In this document: one piece after another, positions 1-10,814 of the stretch
Layout of the letters: the number at the start of each line of letters is the position of its first letter
Numbering within the stretch: the stretch's first letter is position 1
Source of the DNA: Acidimicrobiia bacterium
GTDB taxonomy: Bacteria; Actinomycetota; Acidimicrobiia; IMCC26256; JAOSJL01
Assembly: GCA_027494115.1 (NCBI GenBank)
Contig: JAOSJL010000001.1
Location: forward strand, 310,001-374,000
Reading direction: 5' to 3'
Length of the DNA: 64,000 nucleotides
Made by a program: the position numbers and the translations under genes
Notes under the pieces: generated by a model
Database searches by the model: none
What the model was told of the DNA's origin: nothing
What the model saw: the letters and a program-made list of their open reading frames with translations, nothing else

Positions 1-300
1 CGGCGGCGGCGACGATCGCACCCGCGATCACGGCCGGCCGCTTCCATCCGCCGGGATCCTCGGCATCATCGGGGGGCCGTCGGGAGGGCCTCCGGGAGGT
101 TCGTCGCCCGCACCGCCGCCACCTGTGGGCATGGCCGCCGTCGGGTCGGCCGGAACGGCCTGCGTGGGGTCCCCGCCGGGAGCCGACGGGGTCGGGCTGT
201 CCGCGGGCGGGGTCGTCGCGTCGGCAGGTACCGCTGTGAGGGGTTCGTCGTTCGGAGATCCGCCGCTGGCCGGCCCCGAGTTCCCGCGATCGTCAGCCAT
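1..300 (-). CDS. Proline-rich protein with start of a membrane segment (partial, frameshifted)
   Basis: The gene starts at an ATG at 298-300 and runs off the left edge. The first ~80 residues are rich in Pro, Gly, Ala and Asp (motifs such as PPADSPTPSAPGG and PPGGPPDGPPMMP), a low-complexity cytoplasmic tail often seen before a membrane anchor in actinobacteria. The start frame stops at 28-30, but the frame one base over reads GGWKRPAVIAGAIVAAA, a clear beginning of a transmembrane helix. I infer one missing base near 53. No function can be assigned. It is divergent from the membrane protein that starts at 433. Confidence 0.5.
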
Positions 301-432
301 GAACGCCTTTCGTCCGGTCCGCGCGTGCGACCGGCTCGCCTCTCCGGATCACCGACCGGCGAGGGCGCCGTCGGTTCACCGGCTCCGTAGTATACGAACC
401 GTCCCGTCTCCCGAGGAAGGTTCTCCCCACCG

Positions 433-1305
433 GTGATCTGGCCGTTGCGCGTGCTGTGGGCGGCAATGCCCGTTACAGCGGGAGCCGTGATCGCCGATGC
501 GGTCTCCGACTGGTCGCCGGGAACACGTGTGGTCGCCATCGCTCTGGCCTGGATCGGATGGGGTGCCGTCATCCTCGGACTGTTCATCGTCCGTCCCCCC
601 TCGCTGACAGCCACGCGGATCGGCGCTCCGGTCGCCGTGGCGGTCACCGTCGTCGTCGCCCTCACAGACGATTCATCCGCCGCACTCATCGGCGTGACAC
701 TCGTGCAGGCACTGGCCACCACAGCGCTGGCGTGGTCGGTGCCGTTTTCTCTGCTGTGCGCCCAGTCCGTCGCATACGGCGACGAGCGGCGTTTTCCGCT
801 TCGAACACCGCCTGGCCTGTTCGTGGGCCCGATCCCCATAGCGGTCGCCCTCGTGGGAGTCGGCGTCGCGGCGGGTCCTCTGATGCTCGGCGACCGACGG
901 TGGCTGCTCGGGTCGTGCGTCACCGTCGTCGGCGTCGCTCTCGCCGCGGCCGCGACGAGATCGCTGCACGTCCTCGCGACGCGTTGGATCGTTCTCGTGC
1001 CCGCCGGGGTCGTCGTCGTCGACCCGATGACGCTGGCCGAACCGGTTCTCCTCACTCACGGCTCTCTGGCGTCTCTCACTCCTGCACCGCCTCGCGCCGA
1101 TCCCGGTGTCGACATCGTCGACCTCCGTCTCGGTGCCGTCGCGCGGTCTCTTCGAATCGACCTGAGTTCTCCCGCAGCACTCGCCCGCCGTCCACGGCGA
1201 CATCGACCACTCACGACCACCGACGTGACCGCGCTGCTCGTGGCACCCGTCCGACCCGACGCGCTGTGCGACACCTACACCCAACGCCGACCGGGACGGG
1301 TGTAG
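433..1305 (+). CDS. Conserved hypothetical multi-pass membrane protein
   Basis: Starts at GTG 433 with a GAGGAAGG stretch about 13 nt upstream. The 290-residue product has about six hydrophobic segments in its first ~205 residues (including VVAIALAWIGWGAVILGLFIV and VAVAVTVVVAL), then a soluble tail of ~85 residues rich in Arg, Ala and Pro. The tail carries a beta-rich stretch (PAGVVVVDPMTLAEPVLLTH) resembling a membrane-proximal PH-like domain, but I cannot name the family. Convergent with mnmA; a hairpin-repeat array fills the gap. Confidence 0.6.
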   Translation: MIWPLRVLWAAMPVTAGAVIADAVSDWSPGTRVVAIALAWIGWGAVILGLFIVRPPSLTATRIGAPVAVAVTVVVALTDDSSAALIGVTLVQALATTALAWSVPFSLLCAQSVAYGDERRFPLRTPPGLFVGPIPIAVALVGVGVAAGPLMLGDRRWLLGSCVTVVGVALAAAATRSLHVLATRWIVLVPAGVVVVDPMTLAEPVLLTHGSLASLTPAPPRADPGVDIVDLRLGAVARSLRIDLSSPAALARRPRRHRPLTTTDVTALLVAPVRPDALCDTYTQRRPGRV

Positions 1306-1335
1306 CCACCTGTTCACGCGGCGAGAGCGCCGCCG

Positions 1336-1490
1336 GCCCGAGACGAGGAATAGTGGCACCCGAGGCGAGGAATAGCGCCGCAGGTAACCTGCGGCGCCCG
1401 AGACGAGGAATAGCGCCGCAGGTATCCTGCGGCGCCCGAGACCCGAAACGAGGATCAGCAGCGCAGGTATCCTGCGCTGCCCGAGTTGAG
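1336..1490. repeat. Hairpin-forming tandem repeat array between convergent genes
   Basis: Units of about 38-45 bp begin with CCCGAGACGAGGAATAG (copies at about 1337, 1359, 1397 and 1435, the last diverged). Three carry strong inverted repeats: 11-bp arms at 1375-1385/1387-1397, 10-bp arms at 1413-1422/1426-1435 and 10-bp arms at 1458-1467/1471-1480 (the last two with a TAT loop). The third hairpin differs from the second in both arms, so pairing is kept. Lying between convergent stops at 1305 and 1522, it may act as a bidirectional terminator or be a REP-like intergenic element. No long U-tract is present. Confidence 0.75.
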
Positions 1491-1521
1491 GCGACGGGAA
1501 GAGGCAAGAGGACGAAGCTTC

Positions 1522-2544
1522 TCAGGCGGCGAGAGCGCCGCCGAGAAGCCTCGTACCCTCGTAGAACGCCACGACCTGGCCCGGGGCGACGCGGGGCTGG
1601 GGCACGACGAAGCGGACACGTTCGGCCTCCACGACCCCACGAACCACGTCGCCGTGCGCACGCGTCTGCACGTCGACCTCGGTGCCCGGCGGCACAGGAC
1701 CGTCGACGAAGCACGGGTCGCGCAGATCCGCGTGGTCGCGCAAGAGCTGGTCCCGTTCTCCGATCGTGACCGTGGACGTGGTCGCGTCGACGTCGACGAC
1801 GTAACGCCGTTCCCCGAGCGCCACGCCGAGCCCGCGCCGTTGACCGATCGTGAAGGCGGCCACGCCTTCGTGCCTCGTGACCCGCCTTCCGTCCGCGTCG
1901 ACCACCCATCCGGGTCGCGGTGCGGTCCTCTCGTCGAGGAAGTCGACCCGCTGCCCCGCACGGATGAAGCAGACGTCCATGCTCTCGGCCTTCGTCGCGG
2001 TCCGCAGGCCCAGATCGACGGCACGCCGTCGTACGTCAGCCTTGGTCATCTCGCCGATGGGGAGCAGCAGACGCCCCAGGTGGGCCTGCGAGAGCATGTA
2101 GAGAACGTACGACTGGTCCTTGCCGGGATCGAGGCCGCGCTCCAGCAGGTGCCGACTGCCCGACACGCGCACCCTCGCGTGGTGGCCCGTGGCCACGGCA
2201 TCGAAACCGAGCTCGTCGGCGCGCTCGAGGAGGCGGCCGAACTTGATGGAGCGGTTGCATTCGACGCACGGATTCGGTGTCCGCCCACCTGCGTACGCCT
2301 GCACGTAGGGAGCGACGACCGTCGACTCGAAATCATCGGAAAAGTTGAAGACGTAGTGCGGGACACCGAGTTGGGCGGCGACGCGCCGCGCGTCCTCCAC
2401 GTCGGAAACAGAACAGCAACCCGAATCACTCGGGCCACCCCACAACTTCAAGGTCACGCCTGTCACGTCGTGGCCAGCGTCGCGCAGCACAGCAGCCGCC
2501 ACCGACGAGTCGACACCTCCACTCATGGCGACGAGAACACGCAT
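1522..2544 (-). CDS. mnmA: tRNA-specific 2-thiouridylase MnmA
   Basis: MnmA uses ATP and persulfide sulfur to thiolate U34 of Lys, Glu and Gln tRNAs in the cytoplasm. The 340-residue product opens with a PP-loop (MSGGVDSSVAAAVL), has the first catalytic cysteine in NPCVECNRSIKFG and the second in SMDVCFIRAG, plus GKDQSYVLYML, all family hallmarks. Length is slightly short of the usual 350-370. I choose ATG at 2542-2544 because MRVLVAMSGGVDS is the canonical N-terminus. It lies 11 nt downstream of the cysteine desulfurase gene, the expected sulfur donor, so the two probably form one operon for tRNA thiolation. Confidence 0.95.
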   Translation of the reverse strand: MRVLVAMSGGVDSSVAAAVLRDAGHDVTGVTLKLWGGPSDSGCCSVSDVEDARRVAAQLGVPHYVFNFSDDFESTVVAPYVQAYAGGRTPNPCVECNRSIKFGRLLERADELGFDAVATGHHARVRVSGSRHLLERGLDPGKDQSYVLYMLSQAHLGRLLLPIGEMTKADVRRRAVDLGLRTATKAESMDVCFIRAGQRVDFLDERTAPRPGWVVDADGRRVTRHEGVAAFTIGQRRGLGVALGERRYVVDVDATTSTVTIGERDQLLRDHADLRDPCFVDGPVPPGTEVDVQTRAHGDVVRGVVEAERVRFVVPQPRVAPGQVVAFYEGTRLLGGALAA

Positions 2545-2555
2545 CGGAGAACCTC

Positions 2556-3728
2556 TCAGCGGCGACGTGCGGGTCGCAGCCGCGAGACGGCGGCAGGGAT
2601 CAGTGCGAGTGCGGCATCGACGTCGTCGGGAGTGGTCGACCAGCCGAGGCTGAAGCGCACCGAGGCCAGAGCATCGCGGCGGTCCATTCCCATCTCCAGC
2701 AGGACGTACGAAGGGTCGAGCGAACCCGACTGGCACGCGGAACCCGCGGCCGCGCACAGGCCGTCCTGATCGAACGCCAGGAGCATCGTCTCCACCTCGA
2801 GGCCCGGAAAGCCGACGTGACAGTTACCCGCAACCTTGCGCAACGGGTCACCGTTGCTCCACGACCGTGGGACCGCCTCGAGGAGCCCGGCGGCCAGACG
2901 GTCGCGTAGTGCGCCGACGCGCGCTGTGTCGTCGGGTCGCTGCGCCACGGTCTCACGGAGCGCCGCGGCCATTCCCACGATCCCCGCGACGTTGTGGGTA
3001 CCCGAACGGAGGTCACCCTCCTGACCTCCGCCTTCGAGAAGGGGCTCCAGACGCGTGCCCTCACGAACGACGAGCGCGCCGACCCCCTTCGGACCGCCGA
3101 ACTTGTGCGCGGACACAGACACGAGTTGGGAGCGTGCGGCCGCCGCTTCGACGTCGACCCACGGGACCGCCTGCACAGCGTCGGTGTGCAAAACGGCGCG
3201 GGGACTGCGCTCGGCAACGAGGTCGGCAACGGTCTCGAGCGGCTGAACCGTGCCCACCTCGTTGTTCACGAGCATGATGGAGACGACGACCGTGTCATCG
3301 TCGAGAGCGTCGGAAAGCGCATCGAGGTCGACGACTCCGCCGGTGTCGCAGCCGACTCGACGGACCCGGAAACCCTCCGACTCCAGACGGTCGCAGGAGG
3401 CGAGCACCGCCTTGTGTTCGATCGTGGTGGTGACCACCGTCTCGCCGCGCCCGGCCCTGCGCGCCGCGTGCGCGGCACCTTTGACGGCGAGGTTGTCGGA
3501 CTCGGTGCCTCCCGAGGTGAAGACGACCTCGCCGGGGCGGCATCCGAGGCCGTCGGCCACGGTCTCCCGGGCCTCCTCGAGCGCGGTCTTGGCCGCGCGG
3601 GCGACCGAGTGCACTCCCGACGCGTTGCCGAAGTTGTCGCACAGAACGGCCTCGACGGCCTCACGGGCGACAGGCCGGAGAGGTGTCGTGGCCGCGTTGT
3701 CGAGGTAGACGGTGTCGAGGGAACTCAC
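2556..3728 (-). CDS. iscS: Cysteine desulfurase (IscS/NifS family)
   Basis: A PLP-dependent enzyme that takes sulfur from L-cysteine as an enzyme persulfide and passes it to acceptors such as MnmA or Fe-S scaffolds. The 390-residue product starts at GTG 3728 (YLDNAATTPLRP), has the TSGGTESDN cofactor-phosphate region, TIEHKAV with the catalytic His, HTDAVQ, the PLP lysine in SAHKFGGPKGVGAL, and the mobile-loop cysteine in GSACQSGS. All key residues are present. Position directly upstream of mnmA suggests a dedicated role in 2-thiouridine synthesis. No IscU or SufU gene is adjacent. Confidence 0.93.
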   Translation of the reverse strand: MSSLDTVYLDNAATTPLRPVAREAVEAVLCDNFGNASGVHSVARAAKTALEEARETVADGLGCRPGEVVFTSGGTESDNLAVKGAAHAARRAGRGETVVTTTIEHKAVLASCDRLESEGFRVRRVGCDTGGVVDLDALSDALDDDTVVVSIMLVNNEVGTVQPLETVADLVAERSPRAVLHTDAVQAVPWVDVEAAAARSQLVSVSAHKFGGPKGVGALVVREGTRLEPLLEGGGQEGDLRSGTHNVAGIVGMAAALRETVAQRPDDTARVGALRDRLAAGLLEAVPRSWSNGDPLRKVAGNCHVGFPGLEVETMLLAFDQDGLCAAAGSACQSGSLDPSYVLLEMGMDRRDALASVRFSLGWSTTPDDVDAALALIPAAVSRLRPARRR

Positions 3729-3737
3729 CGGTTCAGT

Positions 3738-5060
3738 CTATGAGCCGTCCCCGGTGACGGGCCCCTCGATACCGCCGAGAGAGAACAGGACCGCCGCCTC
3801 GATCGCACCCGCCCACAAGTACGCCAGTTGCTCGAAGCCGACCGTTGGATCCGGGCTGCCGGTGTCGTCGTCGACATCGCCATGGGTTCTCCACTCCACG
3901 ATGCCGGCCTCGTAGTCCGCAATGACGCCGACCGGCGTGACCTCCGCCATGCGCAGGTCGTCCAGCATCGCGGCCAAACGGGCGTCGGCCCTGGGCACGG
4001 CCGCCTCGACAGCGGGCGGGTCCTCCCACCTCACGATGGGGAGAGAGCCGTCGTCCGAGAGCGGTCGATATCTGGCGTAGCGGGCGTTGAGCGCCTGCGT
4101 GCGCTCGTAGGCGGTGAGCGCTCCCCCGAGCACGGCCCACGATTCACTCGGAGCGTCGCGGAACACCTCGTCGAGCAGATCCATGAGATGCAGCCCGGCG
4201 ACCGACAGGGAGTAGTCGAGCTCGAAGCCCGAGAGTCGGTCCTTCACCTCCCCGTCGGTGATTCCCTGGTCCTCCGCCGTCGCCAGGATCACATCGTTCT
4301 CGAAGCGGTCGAGGGCAGCGTTGGCGGCGCTCTGGAACGCGAGCCCCATGGCCCGTGGATCACCGGTGATCGGAGGACCGTCGAGACCGTCGCCGAACGA
4401 CAGCTGCTCGGCGGCGGCCTCTCCCAGGACCGGCGCCGCGGCGAAGTACGCGGCGGAGAGTGACAGGAGCCAGATCGTCTCCCGTTCGTCACGTCCCGGA
4501 CGCTCGAGGAGCTCGACTCCGACGAGGGAGAAGCTCACCGCGTCCAGTGCGGTGCCATAGGCGGACATGAGGGAGTCGGCCTGGCTCACGTTGGCAGGCT
4601 CGAAGGTCCGGAGCGGCTCGACGAACGCGCCCACCTCCTCGCCTGCGGTGTCGTGCGCCGACACCTCCGCTTCGAAGGCGTCCGTCCCGCCGGCGGACAG
4701 GGCCTCGAAGCCTTCATTCACGGCCGCCACCCCCGACATCAACGCCGCCGCACGCACGGCTTCGGAGTGAGCACCGGCTGTGGCGCCGTCCTCGAGCATG
4801 CCGCCGGCATCGGCGGCGGCCTCGTGTGCCAGGCGTGCCAGTTCCTCCACGAACGGAGGCGTGTCCGGCGACAGAGCGACGAACGACGCCGCATCTTCTC
4901 GATAGCGCTCCAACCACCGTTCGGTGGCCATCTCGATGGGATCCCGGGTGTCGGCGTCGAGGTCCGTGGGCGACGACGAACCTCCGCAGGCGGTCACGAG
5001 CAGGGCAAGGGTGACCAGAGATGCAACCACCCGACGCGGCCGAGCGACCACGCGCTGCAT
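3738..5060 (-). CDS. Putative exported lipoprotein of unknown function
   Basis: The N-terminus from ATG 5060 reads as a lipoprotein signal: basic MQRVVARPRR, a hydrophobic core and a lipobox LLVTACGGS with Cys at about residue 24. Starts at 5099 (ATG) or 5120 (GTG) are also in frame but extend the n-region; none has a convincing ribosome binding site. The mature part (~415 residues) is Ala-, Asp- and Glu-rich and predominantly helical, with no cysteines beyond the lipobox. I do not recognise the family. Its stop is 9 nt upstream of the cysteine desulfurase start, so it could be the first gene of that operon. Confidence 0.65.
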   Translation of the reverse strand: MQRVVARPRRVVASLVTLALLVTACGGSSSPTDLDADTRDPIEMATERWLERYREDAASFVALSPDTPPFVEELARLAHEAAADAGGMLEDGATAGAHSEAVRAAALMSGVAAVNEGFEALSAGGTDAFEAEVSAHDTAGEEVGAFVEPLRTFEPANVSQADSLMSAYGTALDAVSFSLVGVELLERPGRDERETIWLLSLSAAYFAAAPVLGEAAAEQLSFGDGLDGPPITGDPRAMGLAFQSAANAALDRFENDVILATAEDQGITDGEVKDRLSGFELDYSLSVAGLHLMDLLDEVFRDAPSESWAVLGGALTAYERTQALNARYARYRPLSDDGSLPIVRWEDPPAVEAAVPRADARLAAMLDDLRMAEVTPVGVIADYEAGIVEWRTHGDVDDDTGSPDPTVGFEQLAYLWAGAIEAAVLFSLGGIEGPVTGDGS

Positions 5061-5099
5061 GCCGGGAACACTCGCTGGCTCTGCGACGTTATTGGTCAT

Positions 5100-5509
5100 A
5101 GGGCAACGGGTGAGTGTCACACCCGGAGGGGATGATCAGAGCATGGCAAGGACGCGACCCGGCAGGGCCCGAAGCAGTCGTTCGGCGCAGCTCACGCTCG
5201 TCACCGGCCAGAGTCCGTGGCGCCTGACCTCCCGCACCCGCACCGTCGGTCGCGCCGGCGTCGGCCGGGCCCGTGACGCGCTCGCCGACGCCCGGCGTCC
5301 CAGAGGCCCGCACCACGATTCCCCCAGCCCGATTCCGACCCGTCCCTGCGCCAGGCCGGCTGACCCGGATCGGAAGACCTCGGGCGGCACAGATCGTACC
5401 GGAGCGGCGGCTCCACCTCGCTCCGCCCGACCCTTCACCTCTAGCCTGACCTGCGACAACGCGTCGCGCTCCGCGGCGCGTCCAGCATCGCGAGGCGAGT
5501 GGACACGAC
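5100..5509. other. Intergenic region between divergent genes
   Basis: About 400 bases separate the lipoprotein gene from methylmalonyl-CoA mutase. The possible reading frames here are Arg/Pro-rich and lack family features, so I call no gene. It must hold the promoters of both flanking genes. I looked for a cobalamin riboswitch B12-box and saw none. Confidence 0.5.
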
Positions 5510-7652
<2,143 letters not shown>

Positions 7653-7656
<4 letters not shown>

Positions 7657-8618
7657 GCGACACCGCCGATCTCGCGACGGCTCTGCGAAGCGGCGACCGG
7701 CGCGCGCTCGCGCGCGCGATCACGCTCGTCGAGTCGACACGCGACGATCACCGAGAAGAGGCCGAGAGTCTCCTCGGTGCCGTTCTCGACGCCACGGGCC
7801 GTTCGATCCGCGTCGGCATCTCGGGGCCGCCGGGCTCCGGAAAATCCACACTCATCGAAGCTCTGGGGCTCCGCGTCGTCGGCCAGGGTCACCGGGTGGC
7901 CGTTCTGGCGGTCGATCCGTCGAGTGTCCGTACCGGTGGTTCGATCCTCGGCGACAAGACGCGCATGGTCGACCTGGGCCGCAGTGATGCGGCCTTCATC
8001 CGCCCGTCACCCACCGGCGGGTCGCTCGGAGGCGTCGCCCGACGTACGCGCGAAGCCATGCTGTGCTGCGAGGCAGCGGGCTTCGACGTGGTCTTCGTGG
8101 AGACGGTGGGAGTCGGTCAGTCCGAGACAGCGGTCGCCGACATGGTCGACATGTTCGCGGTCGTACTCGCTCCAGGTGGTGGCGACGAACTCCAGGGAAT
8201 CAAACGCGGCATCGTGGAGCTCGCGGACGCACTCGTCATCAACAAGGCCGACGGCGATCTGGCGGCGGCCGCGCACCGTGCCGCCGCCGACTACGCCGCG
8301 GCGCTCGGGTTCGTCCGAGCACGTTCCGAGGCGTGGACCCCAACAGTTCTGGAGTGTTCGGCGCTCGAGAACCGCGGCGTGAACGAGCTGTGGGCCACGA
8401 TCGAGAGCTTCCGCGCCTCTCTGACCGCAGCCGGCGAGTTCGACATACGCCGGCAGGACCAGGCGCGGTCGTGGATGTGGGCGGAACTCACCGACACCAT
8501 GGTGGACCGGCTCCGCGCCGACCCCGACGTGGCGCGCCGCCTGGCGGAGGCTGAGCAGGCCGTCATCGCCGACGAGATTCTTCCGCCGGTGGCGGCGCGG
8601 GCGATCCTCGACGCCTGA
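7653..8618 (+). CDS. meaB: MeaB/ArgK-type GTPase chaperone of methylmalonyl-CoA mutase
   Basis: A G3E-family GTPase that gates adenosylcobalamin loading and protects or reactivates methylmalonyl-CoA mutase. The 321-residue product has the P-loop [20 protein letters not shown], the switch region TVGVGQSE, and NKAD for guanine specificity. The GTG start at 7653 overlaps the mutase stop (GTGA), indicating translational coupling with its client. Length and domain order are normal. Confidence 0.94.
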
Positions 8619-8779
8619 CGCAGCGGCAGCTCCGGGTTCACACACCCTCACCGACACGCGACATGCCCGAAACGTAACGATTCGGACGCCCGGACGTCTC
8701 CAGGGCCCCCTTCGCAGCCTCGAGACCTCAGATACCCCCGACCCCGTCGACAGGAACGCAGGGGACAGAGGGGACGAGG

Positions 8780-10814
8780 GTGCAGGCAGGACCGACCGAA
8801 CACCCGGAAACCGTCGCGACGACGGGGCGGGGACGTGGAACGACGGCCGCGTGGGTGCTGCTGGGCGTCCTCCTCCTGGCGAGCGGAGCTCTCTTCGTCC
8901 AGCACCGCGACTCTGTCGCGAACTCCCGTCGTGCTGCCTTCGACGCCGAGACGGACGAGGTCGTGGCAGGTGTGGAGCGCGGCCTCGAGCGCTACAAAGG
9001 TTCTCATCGGCGACATCGCAGCGGTCGCCGGTGACGACGGCACGATGAGCCGCGACGACTTCCTCGCAGCCATCGACCGTGCAGCGCTGAGCGTCGAGTT
9101 CCCCGGGACGTACGCCGTCCTCGTGACCGAGACCGTGTCACCCGACGAGATCGACGCGTTCGTCGAAGGCCTCCAGCCCGCCGAGAACCGGGGACTGCTC
9201 CTGCTCGACTCCGTTCTCGGACAACCCGCGGGTGACTACCAGATCGGTGTCCATGCCGCACCGGAAGCTCTGCGCTCGGGAGCGGTCGGCGTCGACGGCC
9301 GCGCATTCGCTCCCGCCGACCAGTCCCTGGACGCCGCCGTCGAGACCGGCGAGGCGGCCCTCAGCCCCAGCGTGCCTCAGTCGACCTTCGAGCTCATCCC
9401 GAGTTCTCTCGACGAGAAGCCGATCGTGGCGCTCACGACCCCCCTCTACGAGGGCGCCACGGTCCCGACGACCGCACTCGAACGACGAGCCGCGCTCGCC
9501 GGTGCCGTGTCGGTTGCCTTCTACCCCGACGTCCTGCTCGACCAGGCACGCGGAGCCGGCGCTTCCGGCATCGACGTTTCGATCTTCGAGGAGGGGGAAA
9601 CCGCCATCGCCGCGACGGCGTCGACACCGGCCGAGGACCGTCAAGCGCCCGGGGACCTGACGTCGAGCCGCACGATCGACGCCGCGGGCCAATCGTGGAC
9701 TCTCGACTTCGTCGCCCTCGAAGGCTTCCGGGGTCCCAACACCACCGCCCCGTGGATCGTGCTCGTGGCAAGTCTGATCGTGACGTTGCTCCTGTTCGCC
9801 CTCGTGTACACGTTGCTGCGCAGCCGGGCACGGGCTTTGGAGGCGGTCCGCGAGGCGACCGTGTCGCTGAGTGCCGCAGCCGCGCTGTTCCGTACGGCGT
9901 TCGAGAACGCGGCCATCGGGATGGTCCTGCTCGCCGAGGACGGAACGGTGCTCCGTGTCAACCGATCGACCTGCAGTCTTCTCGGCCGCTCGGGTCACGA
10001 CGTCGTCGGCTCGTCCATCGACGACCTGCTTGCCTCAAAGGACTCCATCATCGACGACGACATGACTCGGCGTCTCCTGGCGGGAGAGGTCGACACCGCT
10101 CCTCTCAAGCGACGCTTCGAGCTACCCGATGGTCGCTCCATCTGGGTCGCCGTGGGCCTCTCCCTCATTCCCGGCCAGGACGGCAGCCCCGGATATCTCG
10201 TCGCACAGGTCGACGATGTCACCGAGCGCCACGCCGTCGAGGCGCAGCTCGCCCACCAGGCGACCCACGATCCCCTCACGGGTCTCCCCAACCGCGCGCT
10301 CTTCCTCGATCGCCTCGAGGTCGTCCTGGCCCGGCGAACGCGCGACGGAGCAACGCCCGCGGTGATGTTCGTGGACCTCGACCACTTCAAGTGGATCAAC
10401 GACCGGTGGGGTCACATCGCCGGCGACGAGGTGCTCGCCACCGTCGGCGAGAGATTCCGTCGGGCGCTGCGAGCGAGCGACACCGTGGCCCGATACGGGG
10501 GCGACGAGTTCACGGTGCTCTGCGAAGACGTCGACCAGACCGAAGTGTGCCGCGTCGCTCAGAAGTTGTGTGACGCGCTGACGGCGACCATCACGCTCGC
10601 GGATGGCGAAGCGGTGGTGGGAGTCAGCATCGGAGTCGTCCTGGCCGACGACCTCGAGGATACGGCCGACTCGCTCGTGCGTGAGGCGGACGCCGCGATG
10701 TATCGCGCCAAACAGGAAGGCCGGAACCGTATTCATGTCGTCGTCGGAGAGAGCGGGGACGGCGGTCCCCTGGACTCTCCGACAGATCTGGGCGATGTGC
10801 CGGTGGACCGATGA
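8780..10814 (+). CDS. Membrane diguanylate cyclase, sensor-PAS-GGDEF (one frameshift)
   Basis: Predicted to make cyclic-di-GMP from two GTP at the membrane. Order: cytoplasmic tail, TM helix (AAWVLLGVLLLASGALFV), an extracytoplasmic CHASE-like sensor of ~280 residues, second TM (IVLVASLIVTLLLFALVYTL), a PAS domain (FENAAIGMVLLAEDG) and GGDEF with intact YGGDEF. The inhibitory I-site RASD lies five residues before GGDEF. GTG 8780 supplies the first TM, but the frame changes near 9000, where one extra T in GGTTCTC fits; the rest continues in the neighbouring frame. Its stop overlaps the start of the GGDEF-EAL gene by 4 nt, so the two are co-translated. Confidence 0.88.

Noticed and set aside
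66-1055. Long minus-strand open frame of ~329 codons
   Set aside because: Ser/Thr/Arg-rich shadow of the membrane-protein gene on the other strand; no domain features, and the plus-strand frame has clear TM helices.
1336-1490. CRISPR-like repeat array
   Set aside because: Only a few units, no unique equal-length spacers, and each unit is itself a hairpin; no cas genes nearby.
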